Notes: generated by a model from the sequence alone, not told the origin. A DNA stretch of 7,800 nt from Planctomycetota bacterium (GCA_026692885.1 JAPLNJ010001167.1:1-7800), one strand, 5' to 3'. Shown: positions 1 to 6,992, numbered from the stretch's first letter. Made by a program: numbers and translations.

Positions 1-180
1 ATCGGCGACCAAATCCGCCAGGGCGTGGTGGGCCTAGTCGAATTGGCGGCGCTTGTGGCCCGCGCCGTCGCGGTCATCGCCTGGTTCTGCCGGGCGCATG
101 GCAGCCACAGACGCTCCGCGTCCCTGGGCAGACGACGCGAAGCGTCAAAACAACCGCGTTCCCACGCGGAGAGGCTGTGA
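1..180 (+). CDS. Possible 3' end of an unrecognised gene (partial)
   Basis: Frame 1 is open from the window edge to a TGA at 178-180, giving 59 residues. The first ~34 codons have almost all G or C in third position. They encode an amphipathic/hydrophobic stretch (GVVGLVELAALVARAVAVIAW) that could be a membrane or packed helix. The tail is Arg/Ser-rich and is encoded by a hairpin (110-146) and then by the left arm of the palindromic element at 157-325, which supplies the stop codon. If the frame is real, the repeat has probably replaced or extended the native C-terminus. I recognise no family, and it may be chance in high-G+C DNA. Confidence 0.3.
   Translation: MGDQIRQGVVGLVELAALVARAVAVIAWFCRAHGSHRRSASLGRRREASKQPRSHAERL
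110..146. repeat. Small hairpin next to the REP-like element
   Basis: GACGCTCCGCGTC (110-122) pairs with GACGCGAAGCGTC (134-146). The stem is 13 bp with one mismatch and the loop is 11 nt. It lies just left of the larger 157-325 palindrome and may belong to the same repeat cluster. There is no T-tract that would make it a clear terminator. Confidence 0.5.
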
Positions 181-325
181 AAAAAATCGTAGGGTGGGCC
201 AAGTACTCGCGGCCCACCAGCGAATGTAAGGCCATTTTCTTAGAATTGGTGGGCCGCGAGTACTTGGCCCACCCTACCGTGAATCACGTTCACATATTTC
301 TTCACAACCTCGGAGCGTGGGAACG
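157..325. repeat. Nested double-palindrome element (REP pair / MITE-like)
   Basis: A perfect 31-nt inverted repeat (189-219 and 247-277) is separated by 27 nt. Each arm is itself palindromic: GGTGGGCC at 193-200 pairs with GGCCCACC at 211-218, so the unit resembles two REP hairpins in head-to-head orientation. Outside this lies a second, imperfect inverted repeat, 157-188 against 294-325. It begins with the identical 11-mer CGTTCCCACGC and continues with a near-identical AGG(C/T)TGTGAA. The element sits 26 nt past the stop of the minus-strand oxidoreductase gene, so its RNA would fold in that gene's 3' untranslated region and could act as a transcription barrier or mRNA stabiliser. It codes for nothing; the long plus-strand frame that starts inside it is only the antisense of the oxidoreductase. 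Confidence 0.8.
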
Positions 326-350
326 GGAGAGGTCTAGAGCTGTTACCGGC

Positions 351-1727
<1,377 letters not shown>

Positions 1728-2040
1728 GCTGCTGATCTCCAGTCTGTTGGACTCTTGGGCGGGAAGATGCACGCACGGCGCGGACATCTGCGTCGCCACC
1801 AGCGGCCAGCTCGTGAACCGGTTGGGTTGGAACCGGTCAGCGGGCAACTTGTGGCTACGTTAGGTTAACGCGTCTTCCCTCGACATGCAAACCCGAACCC
1901 GCTTCGTGAAACGAAATCCAGGACGTGTGGGCCACGATCACAAGATCCACATTTCACGGTGGCAGCACGAGGGAGACGAATTCAGTCAGATAACTTACGG
2001 CTTTTCGGCGGCTGGGTCCAGCGTCTGCCGCCGGATTTCT
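1728..2040. other. Intergenic stretch upstream of the oxidoreductase
   Basis: I see no convincing gene here. It must contain the leader and probably the promoter of the minus-strand oxidoreductase. GAACCGGTT (1815-1823) and GAACCGGT (1830-1837) form a short direct repeat with 15-nt spacing whose core, AACCGGTT, is itself a palindrome. It lies about 90-110 nt upstream of the oxidoreductase ATG. An operator role is possible but unsupported. No clear -35/-10 pair or terminator was found. Confidence 0.4.
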
Positions 2041-2299
2041 TCAGGCCTCGCCGAGTGACGATGTTTTCTGCCCCGGCAATTCGAAGAACTCGCTGACGCG
2101 ACAGCGGAATTCCAGGAGCACGTCTTCGCCGCCAAGTGTTTCATCTCCCACAAACGAATCCGTAGTATTTTCCTGGCGGCGGCAGCTCGATGACTTCTCC
2201 TTGCTCCAGCTCCGCATGGAGATCGCGGTTTTCCGGCAGACTGACCCACCGGAAGAAATCCTCCGCAGTCAAGCGGTCGGTAGATGTGGCGACGGACAT
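2041..2299 (-). pseudogene. Uma2-family (DUF820, PD-(D/E)XK-like) gene, internally deleted
   Basis: The ATG at 2299 opens a frame reading MSVATSTDRLTAEDFFRW, then HAELEQGEVIELPPPGKYYG, the recognisable N-terminus of planctomycete Uma2 proteins. The frame stops at 2141-2143 after only 52 residues. One reading frame away, from 2145 to the TGA at 2041-2043, the DNA encodes a stretch starting DETLGGEDVLLEFRC and containing VSEFFELPGQK, which matches the usual C-terminal end of the same family. Intact members are around 190-200 residues from memory, so more than half, including the PD-(D/E)XK catalytic core, is gone and the join is out of frame. The gene cannot make an active nuclease-fold protein. 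A GAGAG stretch upstream of the ATG may be the old ribosome-binding site. Family assignment is from remembered sequence patterns, not a search. Confidence 0.8.
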
Positions 2300-2446
2300 A
2301 ACCAGGCTCTCTCGGTCCCCGCGAGGCAACAGGCCAACGGGTTTCAGTCTACCGCCGAAACTCGCGCCGGCCAAGCCCTGAGGAAGTCAGTGGAGTTCCC
2401 ATAGCATGCGGGAGTGCCGATAATGACGTTTTCGAGGAGCCGTGCT

Positions 2447-4801
2447 ATGCTCGCATGCCAGAGACGAAATGTGGGAACCCTGCTGACTCTCGCCGGTGCG
2501 TTGTTCGCAGCGGCTGCCGAGAGCCAGGCTGCCTCCGAAGCAATGACGGTCGAGCCGGCCCTGCGAGCAGCCGTCGCAGCGGACTGGCAGGCCCAGGAGG
2601 GGCGGCTTGGCCGAACACCACAGACGCCGCAGGCAATCCGCGAAGCGCTGACCCGGGCGTCGCGTTTGCTGGAGGATCTCGGCCAGCAGTTCCAGACGCT
2701 CGATCTGCGAACCGAGCAAGCATCGCTCACCCGTCTGAGCCGCTGCGTGGAAACGCTGGACACGCTGGACGAGCCAGCGCGGCTGGACCTGTATGCCGAA
2801 CTGCGCTGGCTCGCGCGAGGCCTGGCGCTCAGAAACCCGCTGTGGGCCGATACGCCCCTGGTGTTCATGAACCGCCACCGGTTCATCAGCCAGATGCTAC
2901 ACGAGTACCTGGGCTACTTCTACGACTACGGTGACATCGCCGGCGGCGGGGTGTTTGTCTTGCCGAAACCCGGCCGCTCGCTGCAGACTCGCGACCTGAT
3001 CGGCGGACGATTGCCGCGTGGCAACTACGCGACTTTGGCGGTGGCGAGCGACGCCCGCACGGTCTACTTTGCCTTCGCCGAACGAGCCCGGCAGAAACCT
3101 GATTACTATGCGTCCGAGCGGCGGTGCTTCCACATCTTCGCAGTGGACTCCCAAGGTGCGGACCTCCGCCCGTTGACCGAGGGGCCGGATGACGATTTCG
3201 ACCCCTGCCCGCTGCCCGACGGCGGGATCGCCTTCATGTCGACTCGCCGCGGCGGGTTCGGTCGCTGCCACAATCCTTGGGAACCGCTCCCGACCTACAC
3301 CCTGCACCGCATGGATCCGTCGGGGCAAAATCTCCGCACACTCTCGTTCCACGAAACGAACCAATGGCATCCGGCCGTGCTGGCCGACGGGCGCGTCATC
3401 TACTCGCGTTGGGACTACGTCGATCGCTCCGCCGCCAACTTCCACGGGCTGTGGACCAGCCGGCCGGACGGCACCCAGGCCAGCCTCGTATTCGGCAACT
3501 ACACGCACCAGATCAATGCCTGTTATCAACCGCGGGCGATCCCCGGATCCCAGCGGATCGCGTTCGTCGCCGGTGCGCACCACGCCGCCGTCGGCGGGTC
3601 GCTGGTGGCCGTCGACCCGCAGCGGGTGAGTCTGGATCCTGTCACCGGTGAAGACCGGCTGGAATCGATCGAGAGGCTCACGCCGGAGGTCTGCTTCCCG
3701 GAGGCCCCAGGCTGGCCGAAGAGCTATTTCCACGGCCCGTGGCCTTTGTCCGAGGGCTACTATCTGGTGGCCTTCAGCTTCGAACCATTGCCGGGCATGG
3801 GACCGGGAGTCAAGCAGGACACCGAGACGGGCTTGTACTACTTCGACCGGTTCGGCAACTTGGAGCTGCTCTATCGCGAAGCGGGCATCTCGTGCATGTA
3901 CCCGATTCCGCTGGCGGCCCGTGCAGCGCCGCCGACGATACCCAGCACGCTGGATCCGACGCTCGGCGACGAGGGCGAGTTGATCCTGACGGACGTGAGG
4001 CAAAGTCTGCTCCCGCTGCCGCCGTCCCGGCCGATCCGGCAGTTGCGGATCTTCCAAGTCCTGCCCAAGACCGAGACGCACGTCGCCAACCAGCCGCGGC
4101 TCGGCTACGCCAATGCCGAGAGTGCGCGCCTGCTGCTGGGCACCGTCCCGGTCGAGGCCGACGGCTCGGCTTACTTCCGCGTCCCGGCTCGCAAGCCGGT
4201 CTACTTCCAGGCGGTGGACGAAAACGAACGGGCGGTGCAGACCATGCGTAGCGTCGTGTATCTGCAACCGGGCGAGCGCCGGGGCTGTGTGGGTTGCCAC
4301 GAGCCGCCCGGAACGGCGCCCGCCAGGCGTCCCGCATTGGCCCTGCGCCGGCCCGCGTCGGAGATTGCGCCCGGTCCGGACGGCACGCATCCGTTCAGCT
4401 ACCCGCGTCTGGTGCAACCGGTACTCGATCGGCACTGCGTGGCTTGTCACAACGGCAGTTCGGGACCAGGCCAGAGCGGATTGGTTCTGACCGGCCAGTC
4501 GGTGGGCGTCTTCACGTCGTCTTACGACAGCCTGCGTCCCTTCGTCCGCTGGTATGAATGGGGCGGCCAGAGCATCGGCCAGATTACGACCCGTCCCGGC
4601 CACGGCGGCGCCGACGAGAGTCCGCTAGCCAAGATCCTGGCGGACGCCACCCACGTCCTCGCCCTGAGACTCTCGACCGACGACCGTCGGCGGATCAATC
4701 TCTGGCTGGATGGCAATGCGCCCTTCTACGGCACCTACAGTAAAGCCGAACAGCACGCCCAACTCAGCGGCCAAGCGGTGGCTCCGCCGCGAGTCCAGTA
4801 G
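2447..4801 (+). CDS. Exported beta-propeller / di-haem c-type cytochrome, hydrazine synthase alpha-like family
   Basis: The product is 784 residues from ATG 2447. Order of parts: Sec-type signal peptide (QRRNVGTLLTLAGALFAAAA, cleavage near SQA, ~27); a helical region; TolB/WD40-like propeller repeats, e.g. DPCPLPDGGIAFMSTRRGG (~250-270) and WHPAVLADGRVIYSRWDY (~306-323); a segment (~549-620) resembling the 'hydrazine synthase alpha subunit middle domain', including GTVPVEADGSAYFRVPA; and a cytochrome c tail. Two covalent-haem motifs are present: CVGCH (614-618) and CVACH (664-668). The protein should be periplasmic and redox-active or a haem-bearing binding protein. Such paralogues are common in non-anammox planctomycetes, so this is not evidence of hydrazine synthesis. 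Three in-frame starts exist: GTG 2414, ATG 2423 (GGGAG, 8-nt spacing) and ATG 2447 (GAGGAG, 7-nt spacing). I chose 2447 for its stronger ribosome site; 2423 is nearly as good. Confidence 0.9.
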   Translation: MLACQRRNVGTLLTLAGALFAAAAESQAASEAMTVEPALRAAVAADWQAQEGRLGRTPQTPQAIREALTRASRLLEDLGQQFQTLDLRTEQASLTRLSRCVETLDTLDEPARLDLYAELRWLARGLALRNPLWADTPLVFMNRHRFISQMLHEYLGYFYDYGDIAGGGVFVLPKPGRSLQTRDLIGGRLPRGNYATLAVASDARTVYFAFAERARQKPDYYASERRCFHIFAVDSQGADLRPLTEGPDDDFDPCPLPDGGIAFMSTRRGGFGRCHNPWEPLPTYTLHRMDPSGQNLRTLSFHETNQWHPAVLADGRVIYSRWDYVDRSAANFHGLWTSRPDGTQASLVFGNYTHQINACYQPRAIPGSQRIAFVAGAHHAAVGGSLVAVDPQRVSLDPVTGEDRLESIERLTPEVCFPEAPGWPKSYFHGPWPLSEGYYLVAFSFEPLPGMGPGVKQDTETGLYYFDRFGNLELLYREAGISCMYPIPLAARAAPPTIPSTLDPTLGDEGELILTDVRQSLLPLPPSRPIRQLRIFQVLPKTETHVANQPRLGYANAESARLLLGTVPVEADGSAYFRVPARKPVYFQAVDENERAVQTMRSVVYLQPGERRGCVGCHEPPGTAPARRPALALRRPASEIAPGPDGTHPFSYPRLVQPVLDRHCVACHNGSSGPGQSGLVLTGQSVGVFTSSYDSLRPFVRWYEWGGQSIGQITTRPGHGGADESPLAKILADATHVLALRLSTDDRRRINLWLDGNAPFYGTYSKAEQHAQLSGQAVAPPRVQ

Positions 4802-4824
4802 GGCCGTCACCGGTTGGACGCCCA

Positions 4825-4869
4825 AGCGCCGTGCCGCTCACCATGCCGCCCGCTGAGCGGCAAGGCGCT
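4825..4869. repeat. Strong hairpin downstream of the di-haem gene
   Basis: AGCGCC-GT-GCCGCTCA (4825-4840) pairs with TGAGCGGC-AA-GGCGCT (4854-4869). The stem is 8 + 6 bp around a 2-nt mismatch, with a 13-nt loop. It starts 23 nt after the stop codon of the di-haem gene, a position suited to ending or protecting that transcript, but no T-tract follows. It may equally be the left edge of the repeat cluster that continues to 5142. Confidence 0.55.
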
Positions 4870-4873
4870 AGCC

Positions 4874-4996
4874 CAATGCCGCTTACTTTGTAGCGGCACG
4901 GCGCGAGCCGTCCGGTATTACAGTCGGAAAACCGGGCGGCTTGCGCCGCTCCGCTAACAGAAAACGCCCCCCATGGTCCCAAAGTAAGTGGCATTG
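4874..4996. repeat. Nested palindromic element (MITE/REP-like), unit A
   Basis: The outer arms are CAATGCCGCTTACTTTG (4874-4890) and its complement CAAAGTAAGTGGCATTG (4980-4996), with one mismatch; GCTAGC sequences flank both ends. Inside is a second inverted repeat of 26 nt (4891-4916 against 4931-4956, four mismatches) around a 14-nt spacer. The inner arms abut the left outer arm. There is no coding sequence. The inner arms resemble a repeat I associate with planctomycete genomes, but that is from memory. Confidence 0.75.
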
Positions 4997-5031
4997 AGCG
5001 CTAGCCGCCGGTGGTTTCATCGCCGGACGCT

Positions 5032-5142
5032 GACGCATCAATAAGTGTCGGGTTTTCAAAGTAGTCATCACGCTCCGCGTGATGACATGTCGTTACGGCG
5101 GAGCGTGACGACTACCATACTTGCGACAGTTATTGATGCGCC
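5032..5142. repeat. Nested palindromic element (MITE/REP-like), unit B
   Basis: The outer 19-nt arms (5032-5050 and 5124-5142) match at 17 of 19 positions, with core CGCATCAATAA. The inner 18-nt arms (5061-5078 and 5098-5115) match at 17 of 18. The left inner arm also takes part in a perfect local hairpin: GTCATCACG (5064-5072) pairs with CGTGATGAC (5078-5086). The element can therefore fold as one long cruciform or as smaller hairpins. It is unrelated in sequence to unit A immediately to its left. Confidence 0.75.
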
Positions 5143-5324
5143 GGTCCTAAGTTGCGATTGCGTGCCCGGTGATCTATTCACAACAGCCAAGACGCAGCAC
5201 GTGTGCGGGGTCCGCCCCACGCTTACCACGGGTGGCAATCCGCGACACTTCAGCTACACTGGACGCACTTGACGGAACCGCAGCCCAAGCACGCTGTCAC
5301 CACCTGTCCGAACAGGATTGCTCT
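5143..5324. other. Non-coding leader between the repeat cluster and the HsdR remnant
   Basis: No frame here has convincing coding character. The final part holds AGGA 7 nt before the ATG at 5325, which looks like the retained ribosome-binding site of the decayed HsdR gene. No promoter can be assigned with confidence. Confidence 0.4.
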
Positions 5325-5516
5325 ATGCCGGAGAGCGGCGCCGATACCTGTCGCAAGCTCGTCACGCCGAAGATCTACGCGGCAGGCTGGACCGACGAAC
5401 AGATCAGCGAACAGGCAACCGCCAGCGTCACCACGGCAAAAGTACCGTTCCCGGCGATCCCCAGTGCCCGCTCACCGGTAGCTTTTTTCCCGTACGTGGG
5501 TAAGATCATCGGTTGA
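5325..5516 (+). pseudogene. N-terminal remnant of a type I restriction endonuclease subunit R-like gene
   Basis: The first 30 codons (5325-5414) encode MPESGADTCRKLVTPKIYAA followed by GWTDEQISEQ, which matches the conserved opening of one group of HsdR/DEAD-box type I restriction subunits. A good AGGA ribosome site precedes the ATG. After SEQ the similarity ends abruptly; the frame runs on to a TGA at 5514-5516, for 63 residues in total. The nuclease and the helicase motor, normally many hundreds of residues, are absent. The later KVPFPAIPSA segment vaguely resembles the proline-rich linker of HsdS proteins, but this is too weak to call. Context supports the reading: HrgA-like and HsdS-like remnants follow on the same strand. 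Confidence 0.6.
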
Positions 5517-5566
5517 GGTTGGCCGGAGGTTGGCCGGAGGTTGGCCGCAGGTTGGCCGCAGGTCGG
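5515..5566. repeat. 11-bp tandem repeat, about 4.7 copies
   Basis: Three identical units GAGGTTGGCCG (5515-5525, 5526-5536, 5537-5547) are followed by CAGGTTGGCCG (5548-5558) and a degenerate CAGGTCGG (5559-5566). The array begins at the stop codon of the HsdR remnant and lies about 80 nt before the HARE-HTH gene start. Because 11 is not a multiple of 3, copy-number changes would shift any frame passing through it. It may mark where the locus was rearranged. Confidence 0.85.
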
Positions 5567-5647
5567 AAGAGATGCGACAGCCGTTGCACCACTTCCAGGC
5601 TTCCACCCCATGATCCCCGGTCGATCCAGACAAAGCAAAGGAATACC

Positions 5648-6186
5648 ATGAGCTACTCCTTCCTCGACTTGGCCAACGATGTCCTGAAGGCGTCCACAAA
5701 GCCCCTGACGTATCAGGAAGTATGGGAGCTTGCAAAGGAAAAGGGGATTACCACGAACGTCGACACCGCTGGCAAGACACCGTGGCAAAGCCTCGGTGCT
5801 CGGCTGTATGTAGACTCCAGGCAGTCTCGAATTCTTCCTGGGCTCACGAGGGATATCTCGTCGCGGCGAATTTTCTACAAGACGACGAGTTCTTCACCGA
5901 ACTCGAAAGGTTGGCCTCGTCGTTCGGGATCGGAATCATCCACCTCGATCCGGAAGATATCGACAGTTCCAACATTCTCTACCCCGCCAGAATCCGCCCG
6001 TCTCTTGATTGGGAAACCATCAACAAGTTGTGTGAACAAAACCAGGATTTTGAGAGATTCTTGCAGGACGTGAAGATCGACTTCGAGTCCAAGCGAATCC
6101 ATCGCGCCGAATATGACGAGGTTGTCAAAGACATTGGGAAGTACATCAAGGACCGACTGAAGATCGACTCTTCAAGCAACGCGTGA
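5648..6186 (+). pseudogene. HrgA/COG2958-like HARE-HTH gene, internally deleted and frameshifted
   Basis: ATG 5648 follows a clear AAGGA site. Codons 1-56 encode a HARE-HTH domain, the winged-helix fold found in restriction-associated proteins: SYSFLDLANDVLKAS, PLTYQEVWELAKEKG, TPWQSLGARLYVD. At about 5810-5817 recognisable sequence jumps to another frame, which continues LQAVSNSSWAHEGYLVAANF, ELERLASSFGIGIIHLDPED, LDWETINKLCEQNQDFERFL and stops at 6184-6186. That is the C-terminal part of the same HrgA-like family. The first frame instead runs as nonsense to 6073. The intervening ~100 or more residues expected in the family are missing, so this is an out-of-frame deletion rather than a simple slip. 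HrgA-like genes sit next to restriction-modification genes, as the flanking remnants suggest here. Overall G+C is lower than in the genes at either end of the window. Confidence 0.75.
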
Positions 6187-6209
6187 TTCGGTCACGCTGC
6201 TGTGGATGG

Positions 6210-6368
6210 AAGGACCATTCACTCGGCGACGACCTCAAGGCCAAGGTCGATCAACTAAGAACGCTGCAGGCCCAAACGGCAGCCGAACTCGACGCATTGC
6301 TTCCGTCGATTCTGGACAGGGCGTTTCGGGGGAGTTGTAGGCGGTTGATACCGCAAACGGGGAAATAA
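6210..6368 (+). pseudogene. C-terminal remnant of a type I restriction specificity subunit (HsdS-like)
   Basis: The frame encodes DDLKAKVDQLRTLQAQTAAE and LDALLPSILDRAFRG. This is the coiled-coil helix and signature tail of many HsdS proteins, which recognise the DNA target in type I restriction complexes. Both target-recognition domains are missing. The family commonly ends FRGEL-stop; here the run at 6327-6332 has five Gs, and one extra G would give ...CGG GGG GAG TTG TAG, exactly that ending. The present frame instead continues with SCRRLIPQTGK to TAA at 6366-6368. The left boundary is uncertain; the frame is open from 6183, next to the HrgA-like stop. Confidence 0.65.
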
Positions 6369-6370
6369 AC

Positions 6371-6847
6371 ATGAGAACTCTGTTCTTGGCTATTGGGGTC
6401 CTGGTGGCTGGTGTGGCTCTTGGTACCGACGACGAGAAGAAGGAAGGGAAAACGGTTGTCTATAATGCTGCCGAATTGATGAAAGGCTATTCCGAAGAAT
6501 ATGAACAGGCCAAAGCCCTTGTGAAGATTGCGAAAGATACATATCAGACTTACGATATCCGCAAGTTCAAGCACAACAAAATAGAAGGCAAGCAGCTTGC
6601 GATTGAAGGAAAGGTCACCAATAAATCCCACACGCTAATTCAAGGGTATTCAATAACCGTTGATGGGATACACTGCAAATTCAAGAAACCAGACGCAATA
6701 GATAAGAAGATATACGAGGGATTGGAGAATGGGCAGACGGTAGTTATGCGTGGAACTGGACGAAGCAATCAATCCGTTATGGTGTTGAGTGATTGCGAGT
6801 TCTTTGAAAAAGACAAACTAGCCAAGGAAACAGGGAAAACGAAATAG
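6371..6847 (+). CDS. Small exported protein with an OB-fold-like (tRNA_anti-like) domain
   Basis: The product is 158 residues. MRTLFLAIGVLVAGVALG is a Sec signal peptide, with likely cleavage after ALG (residue 18). There is no lipobox cysteine. The mature protein is Lys/Glu-rich, with a helical region at ~30-60. It then shows the pattern of the tRNA_anti-like OB-fold family: EGKQLAIEGKVTNKS (~77-91), DGIHCKF (~102-108), LENGQTVVMRGTGRSN (~122-137), VLSDCEFFE (~142-150). Members are exported proteins of unknown role despite the family name. The two cysteines could form a disulfide outside the cytoplasm. The ATG lies 2 nt after the TAA of the HsdS remnant, with a weak GGGGA site that falls inside that remnant. 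The sequence is clearly more A/T-rich than the oxidoreductase and cytochrome genes, suggesting acquisition from elsewhere. The frame is intact. Confidence 0.8.
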   Translation: MRTLFLAIGVLVAGVALGTDDEKKEGKTVVYNAAELMKGYSEEYEQAKALVKIAKDTYQTYDIRKFKHNKIEGKQLAIEGKVTNKSHTLIQGYSITVDGIHCKFKKPDAIDKKIYEGLENGQTVVMRGTGRSNQSVMVLSDCEFFEKDKLAKETGKTK

Positions 6848-6848
6848 G

Positions 6849-6992
6849 CTATTGCTCCAACTTCCCCAAAAGGTATCCAAGGCAACGGACGATCGGCTGC
6901 GGCGGATACTTCTTGAACCGCGGGTCGGTTTGCGACACTTCGCAGAGCAGGAAGCGGGAACCCTTTCGGCCTTGATCATAACGTCGCGACAT
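6849..6992 (-). CDS. Conserved-looking 47-residue small protein
   Basis: The frame runs from ATG 6992-6990 to TAG 6851-6849. The product starts MSRRYDQGRKGSRFLLCEVS and continues with TDPRFKKYPPQPIVRCLGY and LLGKLEQ. Third positions are mainly G or C, and the DPRF-KYPPQP-C-GY tail has the look of a conserved motif; I have an impression of similar tails in other short bacterial proteins but cannot name a family. The two cysteines (17 and 38) could bind metal or pair. The gene is convergent with the OB-fold gene, with one base between the two stops. There is no clear Shine-Dalgarno; the start lies inside a small hairpin (GATCATAAC 6974-6982 against GTCGTGATC 7002-7010), and the large palindrome begins 24 nt upstream. 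It could also be the tail of a longer lost gene cut by the repeat; that frame is open upstream. Confidence 0.55.
   Translation of the reverse strand: MSRRYDQGRKGSRFLLCEVSQTDPRFKKYPPQPIVRCLGYLLGKLEQ

Noticed and set aside
1728..1847. 40-codon N-terminal extension of the oxidoreductase
   Set aside because: It would bury the twin-arginine signal inside the protein, and the ATG at 1727 has its own GGAG ribosome site.
2897..4603. 568-codon minus-strand open frame
   Set aside because: It is the antisense shadow of the propeller/di-haem gene, whose plus frame shows a signal peptide, propeller motifs and two CXXCH motifs.
2447..4801. Reading the di-haem protein as evidence of anammox metabolism
   Set aside because: The family has many paralogues in non-anammox planctomycetes, and no beta or gamma subunit or hydrazine dehydrogenase gene is present here.
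5045..5272. 75-codon plus-strand open frame
   Set aside because: Its first third lies inside palindromic element B and the rest has no coding signature.
5515..5566. Tandem repeat considered as a CRISPR array
   Set aside because: The 11-bp units are directly adjacent with no spacers, and no cas gene is in the window.
5513..5647. Upstream extension of the HARE-HTH frame through the tandem repeat
   Set aside because: The ATG at 5648 has a clear AAGGA site and begins the conserved domain; the upstream 45 codons are repeat-encoded and low in information.
5375..5788. 137-codon minus-strand open frame across the tandem repeat
   Set aside because: It is antisense to the HsdR and HARE-HTH remnants and its middle is simply the translated 11-bp repeat; no family resemblance.
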